A stretch of DNA of 64,000 nt from CAZKAP01 sp964552195. Lineage in GTDB: Bacteria > Bacteroidota > Bacteroidia > Flavobacteriales > Flavobacteriaceae. Position numbers and translations under genes: made by a program. The notes below the pieces were generated by a model. That model saw nothing but the letters and a program-made list of their open reading frames with translations, did not search any database and had not been told where the DNA came from. Numbering within the stretch: the stretch's first letter is position 1; each line of letters begins with the position of its first letter. Below are positions 27,015 through 35,478 of this stretch, piece after piece. The stretch lies in the NCBI GenBank assembly GCA_964552195.1, contig CAZKFM010000004.1, positions 62,001-126,000 of the forward strand, in the 5' to 3' direction.

Positions 27015-29684
27015 TTAGTTTGTGGTGTCGGGCAGCAAAACAGCATCCAGAACGTGGATTACCCCATTCAGAGCCTGTACATCAACGGCATCGATACCGA
27101 TTCCTGTGTTTCCAGCACCGTCGGTTACGTCGGCTATGTTATCACCGGTACCGGGCAGATTGATGGTGATCATATCCCCTTCCAGCGTTGCGGGCATGAT
27201 TCCGTCGGTGAGGTCTCCGCTTCGTACGTTTCCACTCACTACGTGATGGTTAAGAACGGATGTCAGTAAGCCTTCTTCTATTTCGTCTACCCCATTTACG
27301 GATAGGGCAGTGAACAAGTTCTGGAAGGCCGCTTCGGTAGGAGCGAAGACAGTGAAAGGTCCTGTTCCTGAGAGTACGGAAACAAAATCAGTTGCCGGGG
27401 TAGCTGTGGTCAAAGCCTCAACCAAGGGGGCGAAGGTAGGGTCTGCCACTGCAAATGTCACTACGCTCGGCAAATCGATTACTCCATCGACTGCGTGGAT
27501 AACACCATTGGTGGCCACTACGTCAGCGATGGCTACGTTGCTGCTACCGTTGATAGTCACTCCTGATTCCGTTGAAATGTACTGGCTCAGGAAGTCTCCG
27601 TCGGCATTGGTTCCGAGCGTATTGACATAGGTCGTACTCAATTCATCTGAGAATGCGGCTGTTCCTGAAATCACATGGTAGGAAAGTATGTTGTTCAGAT
27701 CATTGCCATTTGGGTTTGTAAAGGCTGCAAACGCATCATTTACAGGCGCGAATACGGTAAATGTTTCACTATCGTCGGCAAGCAAGGTGGTAAATGTAGT
27801 ATTTCCTCCTGCTGTTAGTGCGCCCACGAGTGATGTCAGAGCCGGATTGGCCACGGCGTGATCTACCACATCGGGAAGTCCGATTACGGCATTAACGACA
27901 TGAACCACTCCATTAGTAGCGTCCACATCGGGCTGAGCAACGCTGGCAACACCATTCACGGTAACTCCCCCGGAAGTATTCACGAACAAACTCAGGTTAC
28001 GTCCGTCGGCTCCGGCTGTGGAAAGAGACGAATAGTACTGCGTTGCCAGGGCACCCGAAGTCAGTTCCTGACCGATAACATGGTTTAACAGAACCTGGGT
28101 GAGAACATCCACGGGCACATCGTCCACGGTGGCAAAACCATTATTCGAAAGGAACTGGGCAAAAGCCGCATTGGTCGGAGCGAAAACGGTGAACTCACTG
28201 CCCGTAGAACTTAGGGTGTTCAGCAGATCCGCACGGGCCAGGGCGGCTCGAAGACTAGAAAGGTCCGCATTATTATTGACCAGGCTGGTGATGCTGCCGT
28301 CATTGGTATCGGGAATCAACACCTGATCTACCACATGGATTACTCCATTGTTGGCCTGAACGTCTACTACGATAATGCCAATACCGGTATTGCCTGAACC
28401 ATCGGTTATATCAGCAATGGCACCACCAGTTCCTGGCAGGTTGATCGTAATCATGTCCCCTTCCAGCGTAACGGGCATGATGCCGTCGGTAAGGTCTCCG
28501 CTGCGTACATTTCCACTCACTACGTGGTGGCTGAGAACAGCCGTTAGCAACCCTTCGTCGATTTCGCTGACGCCACCTACAGAAAGGGAAGTAAGCAGAT
28601 CACCGAAGGCACCATCGGTTGGAGCAAATACGGTGAAAGGTCCGTCTCCCGATAGTACAGAGGGAAAATCCGTAGCAGGAGTACCTGTGGTCAATGCCTC
28701 AACCAGTGGGGCGAAAGTGGGATCCGCCGCAGCAAATGTTACTACGCTGGGCAGGTCGATTACACCATCAACGGCATGAATAACTCCATTGGTGGCTACG
28801 ATATCAGCCGCGGCTACGTTGCTGGTTCCGTTAATGGTTACCCCGGAAGCCGTCGAAATGTACTGGCTCAGGAAATCTCCGTCGGCGTTAACCGCAGTCG
28901 TGGTGACATATCCGGAATTCAACTGATCGGAAAAAGCCGCTGTGCCTCCAATGACGTGGTAGGACAGTATGCTGTTCAGGTCATTTCCATTTGGGTTGGT
29001 GAATGCCGAGAAGGCATCGTTTACAGGGGCAAAAACCGTAAAAATCTGGCTCTCGTCAGAAAGCAAGTCAGTAAAAGCAGTATTGCCTTCGGAAGTAAGC
29101 GCTCCGACAAGAGAGGTCAAATTGGGATTGGAAACCGCATGATCCACGATATCGGGCAGTCCGACGACGGCGTCGACTAGGTGAATCACTCCATTGGTGG
29201 TGGCGATGTCTGCCTGGGTAACATTTACCGTACCGTTTACCGTAACCGATGTGCCCGTATTGTTGACGAACAGGCTCAGATTGCGTCCATCCGCACCAGC
29301 AGGCGACAGCGAACTGTAGTAGTTGGTTGTCAGATTGGTAGAGATGAAAGGTCCTCCGATCACATGGTTGAGCAATACGTTGGTCAAGAGATCGACGGGT
29401 ACATCTTCCAGAGAGGCGAAGTTGTTGGCCGACAGGAAGGAAGCAAAAGCCGCATTCGAGGGGGCAAAAAGGGTAAAACTGCTGCTCTGTGACCTGAGGG
29501 TCTGATCCAATCCGGTGCGGATCAACGCCGCATTCAGGCTGGAAAGATCAGGAGAATTACTTACTACACCACCGATAGTACCTTCGGTAGTGATCACAAC
29601 TGCATCGTCATTGTTGTCGCATCCGACAAAAGCAAGACTCAGCGCACATAGGGCGAAGAAGCCCTTTTTCATAATTGAAGTCAT
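27015..29684 (-). CDS. Six-domain fasciclin (FAS1) lipoprotein
   Basis: An 889-residue cell-surface or periplasmic adhesion-type protein. The signal ends in LAFVGC, followed by an acidic linker (DNNDD) that in Flavobacteriaceae may direct lipoproteins outward. Six FAS1 domains follow, each with the H1 box (FTVFAPTNAAF-like) and H2 box (NGVIHVVD-like). Domains 1-3 and 4-6 are in matching order, about 428 residues apart, indicating duplication of a three-domain block. The start is ATG at 29684, or ATG at 29672, which gives a more standard signal peptide. It stands alone between two terminators and the divergent mnmA. Confidence 0.92.
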   Translation of the reverse strand: MTSIMKKGFFALCALSLAFVGCDNNDDAVVITTEGTIGGVVSNSPDLSSLNAALIRTGLDQTLRSQSSSFTLFAPSNAAFASFLSANNFASLEDVPVDLLTNVLLNHVIGGPFISTNLTTNYYSSLSPAGADGRNLSLFVNNTGTSVTVNGTVNVTQADIATTNGVIHLVDAVVGLPDIVDHAVSNPNLTSLVGALTSEGNTAFTDLLSDESQIFTVFAPVNDAFSAFTNPNGNDLNSILSYHVIGGTAAFSDQLNSGYVTTTAVNADGDFLSQYISTASGVTINGTSNVAAADIVATNGVIHAVDGVIDLPSVVTFAAADPTFAPLVEALTTGTPATDFPSVLSGDGPFTVFAPTDGAFGDLLTSLSVGGVSEIDEGLLTAVLSHHVVSGNVRSGDLTDGIMPVTLEGDMITINLPGTGGAIADITDGSGNTGIGIIVVDVQANNGVIHVVDQVLIPDTNDGSITSLVNNNADLSSLRAALARADLLNTLSSTGSEFTVFAPTNAAFAQFLSNNGFATVDDVPVDVLTQVLLNHVIGQELTSGALATQYYSSLSTAGADGRNLSLFVNTSGGVTVNGVASVAQPDVDATNGVVHVVNAVIGLPDVVDHAVANPALTSLVGALTAGGNTTFTTLLADDSETFTVFAPVNDAFAAFTNPNGNDLNNILSYHVISGTAAFSDELSTTYVNTLGTNADGDFLSQYISTESGVTINGSSNVAIADVVATNGVIHAVDGVIDLPSVVTFAVADPTFAPLVEALTTATPATDFVSVLSGTGPFTVFAPTEAAFQNLFTALSVNGVDEIEEGLLTSVLNHHVVSGNVRSGDLTDGIMPATLEGDMITINLPGTGDNIADVTDGAGNTGIGIDAVDVQALNGVIHVLDAVLLPDTTN
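27024..29576 (-). repeat. Two-copy direct repeat of a three-FAS1 coding block
   Basis: The coding sequence for domains 1-3 (about 28308-29576) and for domains 4-6 (about 27024-28292) encodes closely similar protein in the same order. Block-specific phrases recur: ADGRNLSLFVN in domains 1 and 4, FTNPNGNDLN in 2 and 5, RSGDLTDGIMP in 3 and 6. The period is about 1284 bases. DNA identity is visibly lower than protein identity, so the duplication is not recent. Confidence 0.85.
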
Positions 29685-29859
29685 AGTGAATAATTTGGAG
29701 TATTGTTTTAACAAAGAAAAGAAACGTTAAACAAAATTTAGATTGTTTGAAGAATATTTAAAAATATTTAACAGAAATAAATATTAGCCAAAGGAATGAA
29801 CCGTTTCCCGGATTAAGGAACAGCTCTAAGCTGCGTCTATTCAGAGTTGTTTAATGCAT

Positions 29860-29867
29860 TAAATTTG
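29860..29867 (+). promoter_or_regulatory. -7 promoter element for mnmA
   Basis: Reads TAAATTTG, an exact match, ending 4 bases before the mnmA ATG, implying a message with almost no leader if used. Confidence 0.45.
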
Positions 29868-29871
29868 CATC

Positions 29872-31083
29872 ATGTCCGAAAAGAATGCTATCAAGGTAAT
29901 TGTTGGACTTTCCGGAGGTGTCGACTCGAGTGTTGCGGCCTATCTCCTGAAGCAACAGGGGTATGAGGTGATCGGCCTCTTTATGAAGAATTGGCACGAC
30001 GACAGCGTGACGATCTCGGACGAATGCCCCTGGCTGGAAGATAGCAACGACGCATTGCTCATAGCGGAAAAACTGGGGATCCCCTTCCAGACCGTGGACC
30101 TGAGTGAGGTCTATAAACGCCGGATTGTGGATTATATGTTCGACGAATATCAGCGCGGCCGAACCCCTAACCCGGATGTGCTGTGCAATCGGGAGATCAA
30201 GTTCGATGTTTTTATGAAACTCGCACTCGATCTGGGCGCCGATTATGTGGCTACGGGCCATTATTGCCGAAAGGCGGTGTTTCGTCAGGACAACGGGAAT
30301 GAAATATTTAGACTCCTGGCGGGACGAGACCCGGGCAAGGACCAGTCTTACTTCCTCTGTCAACTCTCTCAGGAACAGCTTGGACGTGCTCTGTTTCCCA
30401 TCGGAGAATTACTCAAGAGTGAGGTCCGGGCGATTGCTGAACAGGCCGGTCTTCATACCGCGGCGAAGAAAGACTCCCAGGGGCTTTGTTTTATCGGGAA
30501 AGTGCGATTGCCCGATTTTCTTCAGCAGAAATTGCATCCCAAGCCGGGTAAGATTATTGAAATACCGGCAGATTCCGAAGTATTCGCGAGGCGAAAGGAA
30601 CCTTTCGAAACCCTGGATGAACGATTGCGCTCCCGGTCTACCAAGCCTGAACTGCGACCGGAATGGGGTGCAGAGGTAGGAATTCACCAGGGAGCTCATT
30701 TCTTTACCATTGGACAGCGAAAAGGGCTGAACGTCGGTGGCACACCTGACCCTCTTTTCGTAATCGACACAGATACGGAGGAGAACATCATCTATACGGG
30801 TCAGGGTAAGGAACATCCGGGACTGTTTCAGTCCACCTTATTTATTAGCAATGAAGAACTCCATTGGGTACGACCGGATCTGGAGCCGTCCATTGGTGTT
30901 CCGTTTCGGGTTAAAGCCAGGATTCGATATCGTCAGCCATTGCAGGCCGCTACCCTGCACCGGGTGAGGGACGGGGTGTATCTGGATTTTGAAGAGCCAC
31001 AGTCCGCCATAACCCCAGGTCAGTTTGCGGCCTGGTACCTGGAAGACGAACTAATCGGCTCCGGAGTGATTCAAGACTTGTAA
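29872..31083 (+). CDS. mnmA: tRNA-specific 2-thiouridylase
   Basis: Puts sulfur on U34 of Lys, Glu and Gln tRNAs. The PP-loop VGLSGGVDSS is near the start, the catalytic Cys is in PNPDVLCNREIKF, and the second Cys that forms the persulfide is in SQGLCFIG. The C-terminal region has the beta-barrel (FTIGQRKGLNVGG). The 403 residues are slightly long owing to an Arg/Glu-rich insert (ARRKEPFETLDERLRS) after the second Cys region. Sulfur would come through a desulfurase such as the one at 59293-60444, though direct partnership is inferred. Confidence 0.96.
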   Translation: MSEKNAIKVIVGLSGGVDSSVAAYLLKQQGYEVIGLFMKNWHDDSVTISDECPWLEDSNDALLIAEKLGIPFQTVDLSEVYKRRIVDYMFDEYQRGRTPNPDVLCNREIKFDVFMKLALDLGADYVATGHYCRKAVFRQDNGNEIFRLLAGRDPGKDQSYFLCQLSQEQLGRALFPIGELLKSEVRAIAEQAGLHTAAKKDSQGLCFIGKVRLPDFLQQKLHPKPGKIIEIPADSEVFARRKEPFETLDERLRSRSTKPELRPEWGAEVGIHQGAHFFTIGQRKGLNVGGTPDPLFVIDTDTEENIIYTGQGKEHPGLFQSTLFISNEELHWVRPDLEPSIGVPFRVKARIRYRQPLQAATLHRVRDGVYLDFEEPQSAITPGQFAAWYLEDELIGSGVIQDL

Positions 31084-31084
31084 T

Positions 31085-32029
31085 ATGGAAAATACCCTTA
31101 CCCGACTATTGCAGATCCGTTATCCCATAGTGCAGGCCGGCATGGTCTGGTGCAGTGGCTGGGAGCTCGCATCCGCAGTTTCCCGTGCCGGTGGATTAGG
31201 AGTGATTGGTGCGGGAAGCATGTATCCCGATGTACTGGACGAACACCTCGCTCACATGCGAGAACAGGGGATTGCTAATTTTGCCGTTAATGTTCCGTTG
31301 CTCTACCCGAATATAGAGGAACATATGGAGCGGATCGTCAGCAGTAAGGTGCCTGTTGTGATCACCTCGGCGGGAAATCCGAAGACCTGGACACCTCACC
31401 TCAAGTCGGAAGGCATCAAGGTTCTGCATGTCGTGAGCAGTGCAAAATTCGCCGTGAAGGCCGAAGAGGCCGGCGTTGACGGAGTCATAGCCGAAGGCTT
31501 CGAAGCCGGAGGCCACAACGGGAGGGAAGAGACTACCACATTCGTTTTGATTCCCCTTGTACGGGCCTCGACCGGACTGCCGCTGATTGCTGCCGGAGGT
31601 ATCGCCACCGGGCGTGGAATGCTTGCCGCCATGGTGCTCGGAGCAGATGGAGTGCAAATGGGGACCCGATTTGTGCTGAGCCGGGAATCCTCGGCTCACG
31701 ATATGTTTAAGAAGGCTGTTGCTCAGGCCGGAGAAGGAGACACCTTGCTTACCCTGAAAGAACTCACTCCGGTTCGCCTGCTTAAAAACCCTTTTTTCAC
31801 CCAGGTAGTGGAGGCGTACCATCGGGGAGCCAATTCCGATGAGCTTCGGCAGCTACTGGGCAGGGGAAGGGCCAAAAAGGGCATGTTCGAGGGCGATTTG
31901 GAGGAAGGCGAGCTGGAAATCGGTCAGATTAGCGCCCTGTTAGAAGACATTCCCCCTGCGGCCGACATTGTTCAATCGGTCTGGGAAGAGTTTCAGTCTG
32001 CGCGCAAACAGTGGTGCCCCCATCCCTGA
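31085..32029 (+). CDS. NAD(P)H-dependent flavin oxidoreductase, nitronate monooxygenase/FabK-like
   Basis: A 314-residue FMN-dependent TIM-barrel enzyme. Family motifs are YPIVQAGMVWCSGWELASAVS at the N-terminus, EGFEAGGHNGREETTTFVLI, and the phosphate-binding PLIAAGGIATGRGMLAAMVLGADGVQMGTRF (read as GGIATGRGM then GADGVQMGTRF). It could be a nitronate monooxygenase or an enoyl-ACP reductase II; sequence alone does not decide. It starts one base after the mnmA stop, so the two are cotranscribed. Confidence 0.85.
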   Translation: MENTLTRLLQIRYPIVQAGMVWCSGWELASAVSRAGGLGVIGAGSMYPDVLDEHLAHMREQGIANFAVNVPLLYPNIEEHMERIVSSKVPVVITSAGNPKTWTPHLKSEGIKVLHVVSSAKFAVKAEEAGVDGVIAEGFEAGGHNGREETTTFVLIPLVRASTGLPLIAAGGIATGRGMLAAMVLGADGVQMGTRFVLSRESSAHDMFKKAVAQAGEGDTLLTLKELTPVRLLKNPFFTQVVEAYHRGANSDELRQLLGRGRAKKGMFEGDLEEGELEIGQISALLEDIPPAADIVQSVWEEFQSARKQWCPHP

Positions 32030-32035
32030 TTCGAT

Positions 32036-32818
32036 TTATACGGGTAAACCCGATCCCTGCAGTTCGGGATAATGCATGGGCTCTGAGATATCCTGTACAT
32101 TCCCCCGGTACTCCTTACCGCGTAAACGTCCGACCGTGTGAAAATCGAGCAGGCCGTCTTCCATGCTATGGGCTACCGTTTGTAATGCCGCTTCCAGGAG
32201 GTGTTCTTCTTCAGGTTTCAGCCATATATTCTCTTCTTCCTCGGAATTCAATATCAGGGGCATGCGGGATTCCTTGGCCTTGGGGTTATTGTGAATCGCA
32301 GACATGAGTGTATTGGCGGAAACGGTAACTATGCTAAAGGTGGTAACCGCCTCTCCGCTCTCCGGGTCCTCTGTGGTCTCGGAGAGTCCGGCCAGCTGCA
32401 TGGGTTCCTTGTCCCTGCGTCGAATAAAACAGGGATAGGTCTTTCCCCGGAAGTGAAAGTGTTCGTAGAAGCCCTCTATACCGATCACACAACGGCCGTT
32501 TCGGGCCGCAAGTCGGAATGCCGGTTTCTCAAACAGAGTTTCCCAACGGGCGTTGAGGGTCTGTACGCGTATCTTTTTCTTCTGCTCAACGGTCCTAACC
32601 CAATGTGGGAGCAGTCCCCAGCTGGCGATGGAGGGGTTTAGCGGATCTTTCTGGGAGTAGATAAGCATTCTGGGAAACTGGAATCCACTGCTGTGGTACA
32701 GGGGCAGATCCGTGAAGGGAAGCAGTTTCTGTCCGATCTCCTCTACGGCCGTCTGGTCCCCGTATCGCTTTGCTCTTCGCAGTTGTGCCTGCAATTGGGT
32801 TTTGATGTCGTAACACAT
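32036..32818 (-). CDS. SOS response-associated (SRAP/HMCES) protein
   Basis: Shields abasic sites in single-stranded DNA by a covalent bond through Cys2. The first residues are MCYD, leaving Cys2 as the new N-terminus after Met removal. NARWETLFEKPAFRLAARNGRC and IGIEGFYEHFH give the conserved Asn and Glu, and MPLIL near the end marks the conserved C-terminal strand. The 260 residues are a little longer than YedK. It is convergent with the flavin oxidoreductase gene (6-base gap) and divergent from the GT39 gene. Confidence 0.88.
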   Translation of the reverse strand: MCYDIKTQLQAQLRRAKRYGDQTAVEEIGQKLLPFTDLPLYHSSGFQFPRMLIYSQKDPLNPSIASWGLLPHWVRTVEQKKKIRVQTLNARWETLFEKPAFRLAARNGRCVIGIEGFYEHFHFRGKTYPCFIRRRDKEPMQLAGLSETTEDPESGEAVTTFSIVTVSANTLMSAIHNNPKAKESRMPLILNSEEEENIWLKPEEEHLLEAALQTVAHSMEDGLLDFHTVGRLRGKEYRGNVQDISEPMHYPELQGSGLPV

Positions 32819-32883
32819 GGTAACAGCTTCAATTTAAAGGTAAGAAATATGTAAATTTCGCCCCGCAACAGCAGATCGGAACC

Positions 32884-34605
32884 ATGAAGCAACCTACCTT
32901 CGCCAGAGAGGCGGTCCAGTATTTCAGGACAAATCCCAAGGAATTTATACTGTTGAGCTTTTTGCTTCTGTGGGCGCTGGGTAGCTGGATGCAGAGTTAT
33001 TTCATGGATATGGCCGGAGAAGAAGCCTACTATTGGCTTTTTTCGCAGAATCCGGACTGGGGCTATCTCGATCACCCTCCCATGGTAGCCTGGATGACTG
33101 CCGTGGGCTATGCGCTTTTCCAGGACAATCTGGGTGCCCGGTTCATGATGGTGGTCCTCAGTACGGCCACGCTCTATCTGGTTTACCGGACACTGGATCG
33201 CAAGGACCCCTGGCTGTTCATCTACTGTTCCGCAGGTCTGCTGGCCGTTCACGCAGGAAGCTTCTACGTCAAGACCGATGTTCCACTCATTTTCGGGGAA
33301 GCCTTGTTTTTCTACGCTTACAAGAAGTACCTCATTCGGGCGCAAGCCTGGAACATGGCCTTGCTTTCATTCAGTATTGCATTCATGTTCCTCAGTAAAT
33401 ACCACGGCCTCCTCATCCTGCTATTTACCGTGTTGTCGAATTGGAAACTGATTAAGACTCGTTCCTTTTGGTGGGTGGCTGCAGGCGTGGTCGTACTTAT
33501 GATACCGCATACCCTGTGGCAGTATGAGCACGACTGGGCGAGTATTCGCTTTCACCTGCAGGAGCGCTCCGACATCAACTATAATCTGAAGAATACCTTC
33601 AACTATGTGATCAGTCAGCCGATAGTACTCGGTCCTTTGGTTAGTCTGATTATGCTTCCCGCGGCCTTTCTTCACAAATCCAGAGATGCCTTTGAGCGGG
33701 CCCTGAAGTTTGTTTTGGTCGGGGTACTGGTATTCTTCCTGTTCAATTCGTTCAAGGTATACATACACAAGCATTGGACCAGCATAGCAGTACTGCCCAT
33801 GATCCTGCTCTCGTATATGTATATTTCCCGCAGAAAACCCTGGCGACGCGTTCTGAAGGGCTTATCGTTATTTACACTCGGCGCATTTATTCTCTTCCGG
33901 CTCTACTTGTCGTATGATTTTCTGCCCGAATCCATCGATGGAAAATGGGAGAACCTGCACAACTGGTCCAGCTGGGCCCGGGAAGTGGATTCCCTGTCCG
34001 GGGGCAGAGAGGTCGTTTTCCTCAATGATTACGACAATGCCTCACGCTATCACTACCTAACGGGCAGGCCGGTACATGTGCTGAGCAACTACTTTTTCAA
34101 CCCCACTCAGTTCGACTACTGGGAAGGAGAAAAACGGGTGCAGGGCTCATCCGTACTGCTCATAGACAACAAGCGTCACAACGAGGAATTTGCAGTGCAT
34201 AGGACAGAAGTGGGCGAGGAGGTGCGCCATGCCATAGTAGATAATTACCGTTCCTTTTCGCGGGTCGAGGTTGAATGCCTGGACCCGATTGAAACTTGTA
34301 CCCCCGGACAGCTAATCCCACTGTACATCAGCCTGACGAATCGTCACGACTACCCGGTTAGTTCGTCTTTGAACCCGGAACTCGTACCTGACCTGCATTA
34401 CTTTTTCCTCCGCGGTGAGCGGAGTTTCAGTGAGGGTATAGCAGAGCCCGATCTCTACCTCAGGCCAGGAGAAACCAGCAAGATCATTGTACGGATAAAG
34501 GCGCCTTCCGAGCCAGGATTGTATCAGCTTAGATGGGGAATCGGAGCGGGATGGATTCCCGCAGCCATCAACAGTCAGCGCTACGAGGTCAGGGTAACGG
34601 ACTAA
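32884..34605 (+). CDS. Family 39 glycosyltransferase with extra C-terminal domain
   Basis: A 573-residue polytopic membrane enzyme of the ArnT/PMT type, which uses lipid-phosphate sugars as donors on the periplasmic face. The first periplasmic loop carries the expected acidic motif DMAGEEAYYWLFSQNPDWGY followed by DHPP. About ten membrane segments follow to residue 350. The last 220 residues are soluble, ending in a likely beta-sandwich (RVEVECLDP, LYISLTNRHDYPVSSSL, IIVRIKAPSEPGLYQLRWGI). This tail is not part of the core GT39 fold. The acceptor is unknown. Confidence 0.85.
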   Translation: MKQPTFAREAVQYFRTNPKEFILLSFLLLWALGSWMQSYFMDMAGEEAYYWLFSQNPDWGYLDHPPMVAWMTAVGYALFQDNLGARFMMVVLSTATLYLVYRTLDRKDPWLFIYCSAGLLAVHAGSFYVKTDVPLIFGEALFFYAYKKYLIRAQAWNMALLSFSIAFMFLSKYHGLLILLFTVLSNWKLIKTRSFWWVAAGVVVLMIPHTLWQYEHDWASIRFHLQERSDINYNLKNTFNYVISQPIVLGPLVSLIMLPAAFLHKSRDAFERALKFVLVGVLVFFLFNSFKVYIHKHWTSIAVLPMILLSYMYISRRKPWRRVLKGLSLFTLGAFILFRLYLSYDFLPESIDGKWENLHNWSSWAREVDSLSGGREVVFLNDYDNASRYHYLTGRPVHVLSNYFFNPTQFDYWEGEKRVQGSSVLLIDNKRHNEEFAVHRTEVGEEVRHAIVDNYRSFSRVEVECLDPIETCTPGQLIPLYISLTNRHDYPVSSSLNPELVPDLHYFFLRGERSFSEGIAEPDLYLRPGETSKIIVRIKAPSEPGLYQLRWGIGAGWIPAAINSQRYEVRVTD

Positions 34606-34663
34606 AGAGACGGGTTCAAGTCAAGCCGCCCAGGTGCTTTCGACGGAACAGAGAATAAAGCAG

Positions 34664-34680
34664 ATATTTGCAGCAAATAT
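34664..34680. promoter_or_regulatory. Perfect palindrome just before mazG
   Basis: ATATTTGC-A-GCAAATAT, an 8-base inverted repeat with one central base, ends 8 bases before the mazG ATG. The position fits an operator or a short RNA hairpin covering the ribosome site. No regulator is known. Confidence 0.4.
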
Positions 34681-34688
34681 TCCCTTGT

Positions 34689-35474
34689 ATGAATAGCCGG
34701 AAAGAGATACTCAGTGCCGTAGACCGATTGCTAACCATCATGGATGAACTCCGGGAACAGTGCCCCTGGGACCGGAAACAGACTATGGAAACCCTGCGGC
34801 CACTCACCATAGAGGAGACCTACGAGTTGGGCGATGCCATACTCGATGGGGACCTGGACGAAATCAGAAAAGAGCTGGGTGACGTTTTACTGCACATTGT
34901 ATTCTATTCCCGTATAGGTTCCGAGAAGGAGTCCTTCGATCTCGGGGATGTAGCCCATTCGGTCAGCGAGAAGCTGATCCATCGTCATCCGCATATATAC
35001 GGAGACGTCGATGTCAGTGATTCCGAGGAGGTCAAGCGAAACTGGGAGCAGATCAAGCTTAAGGAGGGTAAGAAGAGCGTGCTGGAAGGAGTTCCCCGCA
35101 GTCTTCCGGCCCTGGTGAAATCGCATCGCATACAGGAGAAGGCGGCTGGTGTGGGCTTCGACTGGAAGCAGAGCGAACGGGTATGGGACAAGGTAGAAGA
35201 AGAGTGGCAGGAACTGAAGCAGGCCGTAGAAGGAGGAAATCCGGCAAGGATAGAAGATGAGTACGGAGACATCCTTTTCTCCATGGTCAACTTTGCCCGG
35301 TTTATCGATGTAAATCCCGAGAATGCCCTGGAACGCACTAATCAGAAATTTATGCGCCGGTTCCGGTTCATAGAAGATAAGGTAAGGGAGCAGGGGAGGG
35401 ACCTGCAGTCCATGGAACTCCATGAGTTGGAAGCCTTCTGGCAGGAGGCTAAAAAACAGGAGATCGAGACCTAG
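34689..35474 (+). CDS. mazG: Nucleoside triphosphate pyrophosphohydrolase
   Basis: Hydrolyses NTPs and dNTPs to monophosphates, cleaning the nucleotide pool. Two MazG modules are present: the first with CPWDRKQTMETLRPLTIEETYEL and ELGDVLLHIVFYS, the second with EEEWQELKQAV and EDEYGDILFSMVNFARF. The 261 residues are typical. The ATG at 34689 is the start of the conserved part. It leads a rightward run of genes to 39358. Confidence 0.94.
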   Translation: MNSRKEILSAVDRLLTIMDELREQCPWDRKQTMETLRPLTIEETYELGDAILDGDLDEIRKELGDVLLHIVFYSRIGSEKESFDLGDVAHSVSEKLIHRHPHIYGDVDVSDSEEVKRNWEQIKLKEGKKSVLEGVPRSLPALVKSHRIQEKAAGVGFDWKQSERVWDKVEEEWQELKQAVEGGNPARIEDEYGDILFSMVNFARFIDVNPENALERTNQKFMRRFRFIEDKVREQGRDLQSMELHELEAFWQEAKKQEIET

Positions 35475-35478
35475 TCGT

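Noticed and set aside
27022..29505. Many rightward frames opposite the fasciclin gene
   Set aside because: They are shadows of a repetitive, Thr/Asn/Val-rich gene and repeat with the same period.
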